A stretch of 37,086 nt of DNA from Archaeoglobus sp. JdFR-22 (lineage in GTDB: Archaea > Halobacteriota > Archaeoglobi > Archaeoglobales > Archaeoglobaceae): positions 1 to 37,086 of the forward strand of contig MTMJ01000122.1 of the NCBI GenBank assembly GCA_002010045.1, read 5' to 3'. Shown one piece after another: positions 1 through 8,292 of this stretch. The stretch's first letter is position 1. Every line of letters starts with the position of its first letter. Made by a program: the position numbers and the translations under genes. The notes under the pieces were generated by a model. That model worked only from the letters and a program-made list of their open reading frames with translations, did no database searches and had not been told where the DNA came from.

Positions 1-2
1 TC

Positions 3-80
3 AATGTCCTTTTGATTGGGATGGTTGTAGCTGTTGGTATAAGAGAAAAGAGAGTCTTGCAGAGGTTGGCTGAGATGTGA
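3..80 (+). CDS. C-terminal end of a membrane protein (partial)
   Basis: An open frame enters from the left edge and stops at TGA 78-80. It encodes a hydrophobic stretch (NVLLIGMVVAVGI) followed by a basic tail (REKRVLQRLAEM), the usual ending of a transmembrane helix with a cytoplasmic tail. No start is visible and the family cannot be recognised. The following 190 bases to the next gene are A+T-rich and contain no convincing gene. Confidence 0.45.
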   Translation, partial: NVLLIGMVVAVGIREKRVLQRLAEM

Positions 81-273
81 GTTGGCAAGTACCTTAATAA
101 TATAATTTACTGGTTTAATGAATTTAGATTATTTATGTTTTGCGGTGAATGTAAGTACAATTCAGTAATTCGTACTAATACGGCATTCTTCGAGAATTTG
201 ACAGAAAAGAAATCATGCTGAAGAGCAGGAAAATAGTTTTATTCTATGGAAATTCTATTTTCAATTGAGATAA

Positions 274-804
274 ATGAAAAAAATTGTATTGGTGTTAACA
301 GCACTTGGACTGCTGATTTCCGGGTGTAGTGATAAAACCGAAACACAGAATGTGACAACTCCCGAAGAAACACCGACTTCCCCAATTGTGATAAGGACTA
401 AGGCAACCCCACCACAGTGGATAACAAAAACACCAAAACAGTACCTCAGATTGCCGGAACTGGATAGAATAAGGTTTCAGATTGAAGAAGAAATATCGAA
501 GTCAGATTTCGGGGATTCAAAGCCCGCTATAATTGATGTTGAATTGAAAAACAACGAGCTTTATGTCAAATATTCAACTGATAGGTTATCAGACAATGAA
601 ATCTACATAGAAATGCAGAAAGTTGCCTCGATTGTTGAAGATTCTTTTGAAGAATATCAGAAACCGGGAAGGGTGACAATAAAGGCAGTCCCGAATAAAG
701 ACTATAACTACGAGACGAGCTTACTGTGGGAGGAATTTGTTAAGCTCGCTGAGCACAAAATGCCGAACTCGGAGTGGAGTAAAGCAACAACAAGGAGTAA
801 ATAA
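274..804 (+). CDS. Predicted secreted lipoprotein, function unknown
   Basis: 176 residues. The N-terminus is a lipoprotein signal: MKK, a hydrophobic run to about residue 15, then a lipobox LLISGC with the acceptor cysteine at position 18. A Thr/Pro-rich linker (residues 23-50) follows, then a mixed alpha/beta region with no recognised domain. The mature protein should be attached to the outer face of the membrane. ATG was chosen because the signal peptide begins exactly there; there is no clear ribosome site, and an A+T-rich TATA-like stretch lies around 234-245. It appears to be a single-gene unit. I do not recognise the family. Confidence 0.75.
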   Translation: MKKIVLVLTALGLLISGCSDKTETQNVTTPEETPTSPIVIRTKATPPQWITKTPKQYLRLPELDRIRFQIEEEISKSDFGDSKPAIIDVELKNNELYVKYSTDRLSDNEIYIEMQKVASIVEDSFEEYQKPGRVTIKAVPNKDYNYETSLLWEEFVKLAEHKMPNSEWSKATTRSK

Positions 805-874
805 GCAACCTCTCATTTTCCTGCGGTTCGAAAAACTTAATACTTTGCAGAGTGAGTAAGAGTCGGGTGGTAGA

Positions 875-1360
875 ATGATAAAACTTACAGAAAAACAGAT
901 TTCGGATTATTTTCACCGCAGCTACTCAGCTGTTGATGGATTGTGGTTCATGAAGGTTGAGGAGAAATATGGATTCGATACAGCACTTGAAATTGACAGA
1001 GAAGTCTGGAAAGTTCTGCCAAAGATTCAGGCAAGACTCCTGAAGTCCATGAGTCAGTTTGACACGGGAATTGTTGGTCTTTTTGAGTGCTTCACAACAA
1101 AACTGAAACTTGATGGTTTCGAGTTCAGGACTGAAGGTGGGATGAATGAGCTCAAAATAATAATCAACAAGTGTCCATGGCACGAAACAATGGTTAAATC
1201 TAATAGAGAGGATTTATCAGAAAAAGTAGGAGATGTGATATGCAGCACAGAATATACAGTATGGGCATCCGAATTCGGCGGCAACATTCAATTTGAGCGT
1301 GGAGATAGACTTTGCAGGGGTGACAGTAATTGTGTTCTGAGATTCAGTTATTCTGAATAG
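875..1360 (+). CDS. DUF6125-type protein
   Basis: 161 residues. The N-terminal part (about 1-60, with DGLWFMKVEEKYGF and LPKIQARLLK) and the C-terminal cysteine-rich part (CPWHETM near residue 108, CRGDSNCVLRF near the end) fit archaeal and bacterial proteins annotated as DUF6125 or L-2-amino-thiazoline-4-carboxylate hydrolase-like. The conserved Cys/His/Trp residues suggest a small-molecule or metal site, but no substrate can be assigned. A GGTGG ribosome-site-like element lies about 7 nt before the ATG, and a TATA-like element lies near 839. The next gene begins at the base after the stop, so the two are probably co-transcribed. The family name is from memory. Confidence 0.6.
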   Translation: MIKLTEKQISDYFHRSYSAVDGLWFMKVEEKYGFDTALEIDREVWKVLPKIQARLLKSMSQFDTGIVGLFECFTTKLKLDGFEFRTEGGMNELKIIINKCPWHETMVKSNREDLSEKVGDVICSTEYTVWASEFGGNIQFERGDRLCRGDSNCVLRFSYSE

Positions 1361-1885
1361 GTGACAGTTGTGCTGGAGTATCTGTACCCTATCCGAACAT
1401 ACCTGATTGTGGCTGGAACAATCGAGAAACCGAATGCAATGACGGCTGACTGGGTCATTCCACTATCATTTGAGCCTTCACTTGTGGGAATATCCATTGA
1501 GCACACAAGATATACAAACAAGCTAATCAAAGAACAGAAAAATTTTGTTGTGGCAGTACCAACCCTTGAGCTGCTGAGAGACGTCTGGATTGCAGGAACA
1601 ACGAGTGGCGCAAAGACCAATAAAGCTGAGAAAATGAGTGTTACCTTTGTCAGGTCAGAACATGTTGATGCTCCATCTATTAAAGAATGTCAGGCAAACA
1701 TTGAGTGTAGAGTTGTAAATGAAGTGGAAGTGGGAGACCACACCCTATTTGTGGGGGAAATTGTTAATGTGACCTGCGGTGATGCTTTTATAAGCGGTAA
1801 ACCAGACCTCAATTACAGTTATATCCTGCACTCAAGCTTTGGTAAGGGTTTTACTGTAAACAGGCAGGAAGAATTCAAACCCTGA
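1361..1885 (+). CDS. Flavin reductase-like FMN-binding split-barrel protein
   Basis: 174 residues beginning at GTG directly after the upstream stop codon. The sequence fits the flavin reductase/flavoredoxin family: KPNAMTADWVIPLSFEPSLVG near residues 23-43, the region that binds FMN, then the ISIEHTRYTNKLI and NFVVAVPT core strands and a C-terminal FVGEIV strand. Such proteins bind FMN and transfer electrons from NAD(P)H or partner redox proteins in the cytoplasm. The adjacency to the DUF6125 gene suggests a two-gene unit. The natural electron partner cannot be read from sequence. It ends two bases before the convergent phosphoesterase gene. Confidence 0.82.
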   Translation: MTVVLEYLYPIRTYLIVAGTIEKPNAMTADWVIPLSFEPSLVGISIEHTRYTNKLIKEQKNFVVAVPTLELLRDVWIAGTTSGAKTNKAEKMSVTFVRSEHVDAPSIKECQANIECRVVNEVEVGDHTLFVGEIVNVTCGDAFISGKPDLNYSYILHSSFGKGFTVNRQEEFKP

Positions 1886-1886
1886 T

Positions 1887-2555
1887 TTAACGGCCATCAT
1901 AGAGTCTCTTTCCAAGAAATTCGGGTAATCCGGCTCTCAAGACAGCCTCATAAACCTCGTCTATGTTGTATCCGACACGCTCAAGCTTTATTTTAAGAGA
2001 ATCGGAGTCAAATATGGCATATGCAGCTCTTGAATCTCCATCTCTGGGCTGCCCCACACTACCGGGATTCAGAAAGAATCCCTTCTCAAAATTTTTCTTG
2101 AACTGGATGTGAGTATGTCCCACCACGAGATTTCCGTATTTTTCGACAAAAGAATCAATGAGCGGGTCATATGGAAATAAATATGTTGTCAAAGCAGATT
2201 CGTTTTCTGCGGGCATTCCATGGTAGATTCTGAAATACTCCGTTTCTATTGAAACTAAAAGTGATGCAAGCCATTCAAAACTTCGCTCGTCAATACGCTC
2301 CTTAGTGTAAATGAGCGCTTTCACTGCATAAGGGTTCATTCCCGAAAAATCTGACCTCAGGATTGCATCATCGTGGTTACCCAGAACACTCTCGATTCCC
2401 TCTTCAATAAACTTCTCTATTGTTTCTTTCGGGTAGGGGTAGTATCCGATTACATCCCCTGCGCAATAAATCCTGTCACAGGAATTGAGCTTTTCGAGTA
2501 CTTTCTCAAGTGCTATGAGGTTGGAATGTACGTCTGATATCAGCCCAATCCTCAT
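1887..2555 (-). CDS. YfcE-type metallophosphoesterase
   Basis: 222 residues from the chosen ATG (2553-2555), where MRIGLISDVHSN matches the family N-terminus; an upstream in-frame start at 2609 would add 18 atypical residues. Calcineurin-like metallophosphoesterase motifs are present in order: SDVHSN (DxH), GDVIGYYP, GNHD, HGMP and VGHTHIQF. These residues bind two divalent metals and the family hydrolyses phosphodiesters or phosphomonoesters. Archaeal relatives include the MJ0936-type phosphodiesterase. A TATA-like element centred near 2579 lies about 24 nt upstream of this ATG on the minus strand, favouring a leaderless mRNA from this start. The physiological substrate is unknown. Confidence 0.88.
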   Translation of the reverse strand: MRIGLISDVHSNLIALEKVLEKLNSCDRIYCAGDVIGYYPYPKETIEKFIEEGIESVLGNHDDAILRSDFSGMNPYAVKALIYTKERIDERSFEWLASLLVSIETEYFRIYHGMPAENESALTTYLFPYDPLIDSFVEKYGNLVVGHTHIQFKKNFEKGFFLNPGSVGQPRDGDSRAAYAIFDSDSLKIKLERVGYNIDEVYEAVLRAGLPEFLGKRLYDGR

Positions 2556-2573
2556 CACATTAGATTGCAGGTT

Positions 2574-2607
2574 AAAGTATAAGTTTTTAACAGTAACATA
2601 TAAATTC
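2574..2607. promoter_or_regulatory. Divergent promoter pair with adjacent TATA boxes
   Basis: Between the divergent start codons (minus ATG at 2555, plus ATG at 2628) are two TATA-like elements. CTTATACT, read on the minus strand, is centred near 2579 and CATATAAAT on the plus strand is centred near 2601. They are about 22 bp apart and each lies 24-27 bp from its start codon. The two initiation complexes would face away from each other but occupy nearly the same DNA, so they may compete. Confidence 0.6.
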
Positions 2608-2627
2608 AAGAGAGGAAGTGTTGACTC

Positions 2628-3353
2628 ATGACTCTCGATACCTCAGAAAAACTGACGAAAGACGATAAATTTAAATTCTCATGCCATAAAGGGATCAGCT
2701 GTTTTAATAAGTGTTGCAGTGATTTGACCTTATTTCTCATGCCCTATGATGTGATCCGAATCAGGAAAAATCTTGGCATGGGTTCTGCGGAATTTCTTGA
2801 AAAATACACAACCTGCCAGATTGGTGATAGTTCTGGACTGCCGGTTGTTTTTCTGAAGATGAATGAAGACAAAACATGTCCATTTGTTACCACGGACGGA
2901 TGCAGAATTTATCCGGACAGGCCCGGTGCATGCCGGCTGTATCCTCTTGCAAGAATGAGAGGGACGAAGGAGGAATACTACTACATTGTCAGAGAAGAGC
3001 ATTGTGAGGGTTTTGAAGAGGAGAGGGAGTGGACTGTGAGGGAGTGGATTGAGGATCAGGATGCCAAAATTTATAACAGAATGAACGATATTTTTATGAG
3101 GTTACTTGAGAGCAGGTTGAAGCGTCCCGACAGACAGTTCACTGATAAAGAACTGACAATGTTTTATATGGCATGCTACAATCTGGACAGATTCAGAAAA
3201 TTTGTCAATGAGACTAATTTTCTTGAATACTTTGAGGTGGATGAGACACACATCAATGAAAGTGATGTGGAGTTGATGAAACTTGGAATAGATTGGATTC
3301 GCTTCTCTCTCTTCCGGGAACCAACCATGAAATTGAGAACTGAGGCGCAGTAA
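2628..3353 (+). CDS. YkgJ family cysteine-cluster protein
   Basis: 241 residues. The N-terminal half carries the CxxxxCC-type cluster: CHKGISCFNKCC at about residues 19-30, then CPFV near 85, CRIYPDRPGACRLYPL near 92-107 and a later Cys (EEHCEGF). These cysteines are the signature of UPF0153/YkgJ proteins, which are thought to bind zinc or an Fe-S cluster; the biochemical role is unknown. The C-terminal half is helical and charged. The start fits a leaderless transcript from the TATA element near 2601; no strong Shine-Dalgarno site is present. It is transcribed divergently from the phosphoesterase. Confidence 0.85.
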   Translation: MTLDTSEKLTKDDKFKFSCHKGISCFNKCCSDLTLFLMPYDVIRIRKNLGMGSAEFLEKYTTCQIGDSSGLPVVFLKMNEDKTCPFVTTDGCRIYPDRPGACRLYPLARMRGTKEEYYYIVREEHCEGFEEEREWTVREWIEDQDAKIYNRMNDIFMRLLESRLKRPDRQFTDKELTMFYMACYNLDRFRKFVNETNFLEYFEVDETHINESDVELMKLGIDWIRFSLFREPTMKLRTEAQ

Positions 3354-3355
3354 GT

Positions 3356-3757
3356 TCAGTACTTTTTCTGGAATGTGAATAACTTGATGAGTATAAATCC
3401 GGCTATAGTACTGATTGAAATCAGCATGAGAAATGTATCAATGGGTGGGAGATGGTTGTCATTTATCCATAGCAGTCCGTTAACAACAGATATGGTCATG
3501 AAAGTCAGTATCAAAGACAGAAAAGCTCCTCCAGCTAAAAGATAGGGCATCTTCACCCCTCTGTGCTCCAGAAGGATTGTACAGAATATCAGAAAAATTG
3601 TGAACATCAGAAGAACATAGGCTATGCCCGGAGTTTTGAAGTTTAAAAACATTGCATAGAGTCCATAACCCCAGAGGAATATTATAAAACCAACGCCAAA
3701 GGAGGCAATTAAGTGGATATAGAATCTCCTCGCCACATCCTCTAAAATCGGTTGCAT
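3356..3757 (-). CDS. Small four-helix integral membrane protein, unknown
   Basis: 133 residues from the ATG at 3755-3757; an ATG nine bases earlier (3766) is the alternative. Four hydrophobic segments are visible, at about residues 14-37, 45-62, 73-94 and 105-126, with a short polar loop (EHRGVKMP) in the middle and a basic tail ending FTFQKKY. The later ATG is preferred because an A+T box (centre near 3783) sits about 26 nt upstream, and neither ATG has a ribosome site. It lies just downstream of DUF371 on the same strand and could also be co-transcribed with it. No family is recognised. Confidence 0.7.
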   Translation of the reverse strand: MQPILEDVARRFYIHLIASFGVGFIIFLWGYGLYAMFLNFKTPGIAYVLLMFTIFLIFCTILLEHRGVKMPYLLAGGAFLSLILTFMTISVVNGLLWINDNHLPPIDTFLMLISISTIAGFILIKLFTFQKKY

Positions 3758-3781
3758 GATGTCCATGAAATCCAGAAAAAT

Positions 3782-4213
3782 TTAAATTTTTTTATCTACC
3801 GGGGAGATTGACATACTGAGTTCTGTTGTGGTATCTCTTAAAAGTTCAATAATCTCTCTGTTAATGTCGATGGCTGCCTTATCCGCTTTTATCAACAGTG
3901 TCCTTCTGCAAATGAAGTCGCTCTTTCGGATAACAATATCGGTTGGATGGTTGAATGTAAGTTCTCTGCTCCCGTATCCTGTCAGTAATTCCGTAAGTCC
4001 GTAATCGGGTAATGAAATCTCAACCATGACCAGCACAGAGTCCATCAATGCTTTTTTAAATCCATCAGAAAGTTCGGATATCGATTTATCAGCACCAACA
4101 CCGATTATACAGTCTCCTCTTTCCGTCAGAGATTTCTCTTTTGTAACCTCCAGAGTGGTTTTATGTGTTGCTCTTATCTCAGGATGGCCTCTGGCAATAA
4201 CAATCTCTTTCAC
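3782..4213 (-). CDS. DUF371 family protein
   Basis: 143 residues starting at GTG (4211-4213), overlapping the Lrp stop as GTGA and preceded by a GAGG ribosome site at good spacing. The sequence matches archaeal DUF371 proteins: an N-terminal ARGHPEIRATHKTTLEVT, a central GDCIIGVGADKSI and a C-terminal strand/helix with RRTLLIKADKAA. The family is small, almost confined to archaea, and has no established function. Its tight translational coupling to an Lrp/AsnC regulator suggests joint expression. Confidence 0.85.
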   Translation of the reverse strand: MKEIVIARGHPEIRATHKTTLEVTKEKSLTERGDCIIGVGADKSISELSDGFKKALMDSVLVMVEISLPDYGLTELLTGYGSRELTFNHPTDIVIRKSDFICRRTLLIKADKAAIDINREIIELLRDTTTELSMSISPVDKKI

Positions 4214-4686
4214 TTTATTTCCTCATAAAGTCTTGAGAGGTCAATACTGTGAGTCTCTTTTACAACATTTAAAACGAGCATAGTATATGTTTTTATTACA
4301 TGCTCAAGACCGGCAACCCTCTTAACAAATCCATTGAGAGATTCTCTGTCATTGAATTTTGCAACGACAACCATATCGTACTCTCCGGTCACATCATAGA
4401 CAGCAGTCACATTTGGCTCGTCGGCAATAGTCTCCTCAATCTCGACAAGGTGCCCTCCTTTTGCAGTAACACCGATAAGAGCAATCAGATCAAATCCAAG
4501 CTCAGAATAATTGACAATGGGAATAAACTTCTCAATTACACCATATTTCCTCAGTTTATTGATTCTGTTGTAAACAGTCCCTTCAGCAACACCGAGCTTT
4601 TCTGCTATTTCTCTCAGACTTTTTCTTGCATCTTCCTGCAGCTCAACAAGTATCTTGACATCGAGGTCATCGATTCTTCCTTCCAT
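4210..4686 (-). CDS. Lrp/AsnC family transcriptional regulator
   Basis: 158 residues. An N-terminal winged helix-turn-helix (about residues 4-60; DDLDVKILVELQEDARKSL, then LGVAEGTVYNRINKLRKYG) is followed by the RAM ligand-binding/oligomerisation domain (about 65-150) with GEYDMVVVAKFNDRE. Members usually form dimers to octamers and respond to amino acids or other small effectors. The promoter reads CGAAAA (BRE-like) plus TTAAAAAT on the minus strand at about 4706-4722, some 27 nt before the ATG, so the transcript is probably leaderless. DUF371 follows with a four-base overlap. The target genes cannot be told from this window. Confidence 0.92.
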   Translation of the reverse strand: MEGRIDDLDVKILVELQEDARKSLREIAEKLGVAEGTVYNRINKLRKYGVIEKFIPIVNYSELGFDLIALIGVTAKGGHLVEIEETIADEPNVTAVYDVTGEYDMVVVAKFNDRESLNGFVKRVAGLEHVIKTYTMLVLNVVKETHSIDLSRLYEEIK

Positions 4687-4774
4687 ACCAAAAAAGATAT
4701 TCTACAATATTTTTAATTTTCGCTGGTAGTTTATGCTGACACAATCAAATTTATGGTGTAAGATTGAAATTTCT

Positions 4775-5167
4775 CTATTCTGAATCTGCGGGAACAAATT
4801 TTGTTCCATAGTATATGATTCCCGATTCGCCCTCTTCCCCATATTTTCTGAATACCTTTCTGACCCTCATCCCTGTCTGTACCTCATCAGGACTGCATAC
4901 AAGCTGTGAAGTAATTACAGGACCATCATCGAGCTTTATCATTGCTACAATGTAGGGTTTCCTCATCCTCGTATTTTCTGAATCATGAACTACAGAATAA
5001 CTGATGACCTTGCCACAATCACCAAAACGAATCTCTCTGATATTGCTTTTTCTTCTGCAATTTGGACATACATTCCTCGGAGGGTAAAAACTTCTCCCAC
5101 AATTTTCACAGTAACTCCCTACAAGGTCATACCTGTATTTTATCTTTCTCCAGAATCTCGGAAGCAT
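4775..5167 (-). CDS. DUF35 Zn-ribbon/OB-fold protein of the thiolase-HMG-CoA synthase complex
   Basis: 130 residues. The N-terminal rubredoxin-like zinc ribbon is CENCGRSFYPPRNVCPNCRR (residues about 20-39), followed by an OB-fold domain (about 45-120). Knowledge of the family: in Methanothermococcus thermolithotrophicus a DUF35 protein bridges acetoacetyl-CoA thiolase and HMG-CoA synthase and helps channel acetoacetyl-CoA through a shared CoA-binding site. The gene order here is the same set. The ATG overlaps the thiolase stop as TAATG and has a GAGGTGG ribosome site six bases upstream, so translation is coupled. It is the last gene of the mevalonate-entry operon. Confidence 0.9.
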   Translation of the reverse strand: MLPRFWRKIKYRYDLVGSYCENCGRSFYPPRNVCPNCRRKSNIREIRFGDCGKVISYSVVHDSENTRMRKPYIVAMIKLDDGPVITSQLVCSPDEVQTGMRVRKVFRKYGEEGESGIIYYGTKFVPADSE

Positions 5168-6330
5168 TATGCCACCTCAAATATTGAGACCACTGCGGTT
5201 GCACCTGTTCCGCCAATATTAAGTGCAAGGCCCTTTTCAGCCTCAACCTGTCTCTTCCCAGCATCTCCCCTTAATTGAAGGGCAATTTCGACCGCCTGTC
5301 TGATTCCAGTCGCTCCGATAGCATGTCCGCATGCCTTCAAACCACCCGATGTATTAACTGGCAACTCTCCACTTATCTCGGTTCTACCTTCTCTGACCAT
5401 TTCTTTGCCTTTTCCTTTCTCCACAAAGCCAAGGTCTTCATATGCAATCAATTCAGCTATTGTGAATGAGTCATGAATTTCGGCAATGTCTATCTCATCA
5501 GGTGAGACATTTGCCTGTCTGTATGCAATTTTTGATGCCTGAACAACTGCACTCATTGTGATGGGGTCAGTTCTGTTCTGGAGAGACAGATAATCGCTCG
5601 CCTGAGAACATGCAGCAAGATATACTAACTTATCGGTGTATTCTTTTGCAGTTGTCTCATCTGCAAGAATGACCGCAGCAGCACCATCAGATATTGGAGA
5701 GCAATCGAAGAGACGCAGGGGTTCAGCGACGAAGGGGGAATTAAGGGCAACGTCCATAGAAATCTCTCTTCTAAACTGAGCTTTGGGATTTAAAGTTGCA
5801 TTCCTGTGATTTTTTATGCTGATTCCCGCAAGGTCTTCAGAACCAGTTCCGAACTTCTCCATGTGCATTCTTGCCATCATTGCATAGAGTGAAGGTAAAT
5901 TAGCTCCAACAAACCACTCCCACTCCCTGTCTGCAGATGAAGAGAGTATGTCCATTGCTGCATCGCTACCCACATCGGTGACTTTCTCTACACCTGCAGC
6001 AATAACTATATCGTGCATTCCTGAAGCGACAGCCATGAAAGCCTGTCTTAAAGCAAGCCCTCCGCTTGCATCGGCCCCTTCAACCCTCGTTGCAGGAACG
6101 TTAAGCTCGGCCAGACCGGCATAATCTGCGATTAATGCTGCAATGTGTTCCTGCGCAAGGTATCTTCCACTGCTCATATTTCCAACGAACATTGCTTCTA
6201 TTTCTTTTCCCTCAAGGCCAGAATCTTCAAGAGCCTCAACACCTGCTGAAAGAAATATATCTCTGAAACTGAGATCCCAGAGTTCCCCAAAATGACTCTG
6301 CCCAACTCCAATTATTGCAACTCTTCTCAT
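5167..6330 (-). CDS. Archaeal acetoacetyl-CoA thiolase (SCP2-type thiolase)
   Basis: 387 residues from ATG 6330, which overlaps the HMG-CoA synthase stop (TGATG) and follows an AGGGTGA site; a GTG one codon earlier is less likely. Two thiolase halves are present, with [16 protein letters not shown] at the start, EIHDSFTIAE (His286) and GGLKACGHAIGATG (Cys334, His336). Family role: condenses two acetyl-CoA to acetoacetyl-CoA, the first step of the mevalonate pathway, in complex with HMG-CoA synthase and DUF35. Oddity: where thiolases have the acyl-accepting cysteine, this protein has Asp87 (VEGADASGG). Either this lineage uses another residue or the enzyme does different chemistry. The operon context strongly supports the pathway assignment. 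Confidence 0.88.
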   Translation of the reverse strand: MRRVAIIGVGQSHFGELWDLSFRDIFLSAGVEALEDSGLEGKEIEAMFVGNMSSGRYLAQEHIAALIADYAGLAELNVPATRVEGADASGGLALRQAFMAVASGMHDIVIAAGVEKVTDVGSDAAMDILSSSADREWEWFVGANLPSLYAMMARMHMEKFGTGSEDLAGISIKNHRNATLNPKAQFRREISMDVALNSPFVAEPLRLFDCSPISDGAAAVILADETTAKEYTDKLVYLAACSQASDYLSLQNRTDPITMSAVVQASKIAYRQANVSPDEIDIAEIHDSFTIAELIAYEDLGFVEKGKGKEMVREGRTEISGELPVNTSGGLKACGHAIGATGIRQAVEIALQLRGDAGKRQVEAEKGLALNIGGTGATAVVSIFEVA

Positions 6331-7376
6331 CACTTCACCCTTATTTTCTTTCTCATCTTAACATAAATTCCATAATCAATTGATACACCTTTCCTGATTT
6401 TATCCCACACAGATGGATTTCTTCTGAAACTTTCAATTCCGTCTTCCACTGTGATTGAAAATGCATCACTTCCAGCCCCCGAGCCGAAAGATACCATCAG
6501 GATTCTCTCAGATGGTTTTGCAATATCAAGAATCGCAGCAAGTCCGATTAAGGAAGAACCGGAATACGTATTACCTATATGCGGTACAACAAGACCATGT
6601 TTGATTCGTTCCATGTTGAATCCAAGTGTTTTTGCTGCTCTGACCGGAAACTTTCCGTTTGGCTGGTGAAAAACTGCATAGTCAAAATCAGATGGATTCA
6701 AACCGCTCTTATCCATCAGTCCTTTTGCCGCTGAGATAACATGCCTGAAATATGCAGGCAAGCCTGTAAATCTACCACCATGTTTTGGATATGGCTGTCC
6801 TTCCCGTCGCCAGAAATCGGGAGTGTCCGTTGCGAAAGAGTATGTGTCTTCAATTTCCGCTATCAAATCTCTCTTACCAAGTATATACGCCGCACCTCCT
6901 GCTGAAGCAGAGTACTCGAGAGCATCTCCCGGAGCCCCCTGACTTGTATCTGCACCAATTGCAAGCCCGTAATCAATCATACCTGAAAGAATCATTGAAA
7001 GACAAATCTGAAGACCGGCAGTACCTGCCTTGCAGGCAAATTCAAGGTCTGCTGAATAGAAGTCGTTTCCTGCAGAGATTGCTTCTCCGACAATTGTTGA
7101 GGTCGGCTTCACAACATAAGGATGACTTTCTGAACCAACATAAACTGCCCCGATATCCTGAGGATGAATATTTCCTCTGTTTATTGCCTCTCTTGCCGCC
7201 TCAACAGCGATCGTGGCAGTATCCTCATCAACATCAGGAACGGCCTTTTGATAAACACCGAGTCCATTTTTTATTATCTCTGCGTTCTCTCCCCAGATTC
7301 TTGCAATCTCATCTGAGCTTATTCTGTACTTCGGGATGTGCGTACCGTAGGATACAATTCCGGCATTCAGGGTCAT
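6330..7376 (-). CDS. Hydroxymethylglutaryl-CoA synthase
   Basis: 348 residues, the usual archaeal length. The enzyme condenses acetyl-CoA with acetoacetyl-CoA to HMG-CoA for isoprenoid lipid synthesis. Visible catalytic residues are Glu83 (YVGSESHPY), the nucleophile Cys115 ([13 protein letters not shown]) and His237 ([10 protein letters not shown]); the C-terminal [13 protein letters not shown] and [11 protein letters not shown] motifs are typical. The ATG overlaps the stop of the upstream regulator (ATGA) and is preceded by a strong GAGGAGG ribosome site. It is the second gene of a four-gene operon with the regulator, thiolase and DUF35 protein. Confidence 0.95.
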   Translation of the reverse strand: MTLNAGIVSYGTHIPKYRISSDEIARIWGENAEIIKNGLGVYQKAVPDVDEDTATIAVEAAREAINRGNIHPQDIGAVYVGSESHPYVVKPTSTIVGEAISAGNDFYSADLEFACKAGTAGLQICLSMILSGMIDYGLAIGADTSQGAPGDALEYSASAGGAAYILGKRDLIAEIEDTYSFATDTPDFWRREGQPYPKHGGRFTGLPAYFRHVISAAKGLMDKSGLNPSDFDYAVFHQPNGKFPVRAAKTLGFNMERIKHGLVVPHIGNTYSGSSLIGLAAILDIAKPSERILMVSFGSGAGSDAFSITVEDGIESFRRNPSVWDKIRKGVSIDYGIYVKMRKKIRVK

Positions 7377-8074
7377 TTTGTTATCCTCCTCAATGATTTT
7401 ATCATCTTCTCCACAGGCATGGAAGTAGCGATGAGGTGTATTTTCTCAATATCAGCGATTTTCAGGGCAATCTCATCAACATCTCCGGCTTCAATTCCGT
7501 GAAGAATCACGACAGCGGGTTTGAGATTCGCAACCCTCACTGCGACAAGCGGGGATCTTCCCGTTGTCACTTTCATAAAAATTAAAGCCCTTTCGGTTGT
7601 GAACCCGTAAAGTCTGTAAAAATCATAGGAATTGAAGGTTAAAATAGCTTTTATACTGTCAACAATAGTATAGCCATTTACGTTTTTATCATACGAATTG
7701 AGAGCTTCTCCTCTGACAATTTTTACGAGTTCGGATGAAAGAATCGGTTCATCATATTCTTTCATGTCAACAATCACATCTATTTTAAATCCGTTCAGAA
7801 TATCCCTGTATCTCGAAACCGTTCTAAAACCTCTTGCTTTGTCTATGTCAAGTAATGCAGCAATTATTTTTCTTATAAAGGCAATTCCCGGCGATTTTCG
7901 CCTATCACTTTCATAATCACTGATTACAGACGGAGAAACTTCCAGTTTGGTAGCAAGTTCTTTTTGTGATACCTCGAATATCTGCCTCCATTTTTTCAGC
8001 GTTCTGCCCGGGTTCTCTGCAAAAACTATTTCACCGGAAATTTTATCTGCCATAGCCTTGGTAGTGGAATCCAT
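7373..8074 (-). CDS. XRE-type HTH transcriptional regulator of the mevalonate operon
   Basis: 233 residues from ATG 8074. Residues about 24-75 form a cro/C1-type helix-turn-helix ([20 protein letters not shown], then [17 protein letters not shown]). The C-terminal 150 residues form an alpha/beta ligand-binding-like domain that I recognise only as typical of archaeal regulators next to HMG-CoA synthase. An ATG six codons upstream (8092) is in frame, but the TATA box (minus strand, 8096-8105) is only about 9 bp from it and 27 bp from the chosen ATG, so the shorter start is likelier. Its stop overlaps the HMG-CoA synthase start. Inference: it autoregulates the operon, possibly in response to a mevalonate-pathway metabolite. 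Confidence 0.85.
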   Translation of the reverse strand: MDSTTKAMADKISGEIVFAENPGRTLKKWRQIFEVSQKELATKLEVSPSVISDYESDRRKSPGIAFIRKIIAALLDIDKARGFRTVSRYRDILNGFKIDVIVDMKEYDEPILSSELVKIVRGEALNSYDKNVNGYTIVDSIKAILTFNSYDFYRLYGFTTERALIFMKVTTGRSPLVAVRVANLKPAVVILHGIEAGDVDEIALKIADIEKIHLIATSMPVEKMIKSLRRITK

Positions 8075-8095
8075 AACTTCTGATAAGGGCATCCG

Positions 8096-8139
8096 TTTAT
8101 AAATTTTCCGATTAACGAATAATCAATCGTCAATTAACG
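8096..8139 (-). promoter_or_regulatory. Promoter and candidate operator of the mevalonate operon
   Basis: On the minus strand a GGAAAA BRE-like element and AAATTTATAAA TATA box (8096-8109) lie 27 bp before ATG 8074. Immediately upstream are two near-identical nine-base elements in direct orientation, cgattaacg (8109-8117) and caattaacg (8131-8139), starting 22 bp apart, or about two helical turns. This arrangement would suit binding of the HTH regulator encoded by the first gene. Binding is inferred, not shown. Confidence 0.5.
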
Positions 8140-8292
8140 CAAAAATTCGTTCACAGGATAAAAAGATTAAATAAGGGAAAGTTTTTAAGCACTCGAACGA
8201 TGCGTCGATATTAAATTGTAAAAAAAGCTAATAAAATTCAGATTGAAAGGGAAATTGATGATAAGCAAAAATTCAATCATAGGGATGGTCAA

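Noticed and set aside
6785-7396. 203-codon plus-strand frame
   Set aside because: Antisense to HMG-CoA synthase; Leu/Arg/Gln/His-rich low-complexity translation typical of shadow frames.
8199-8216. Possible palindrome (tcgaacgatgcgtcga) upstream of ino1
   Set aside because: Only the outer four bases pair well; the symmetry is too weak to call an operator.
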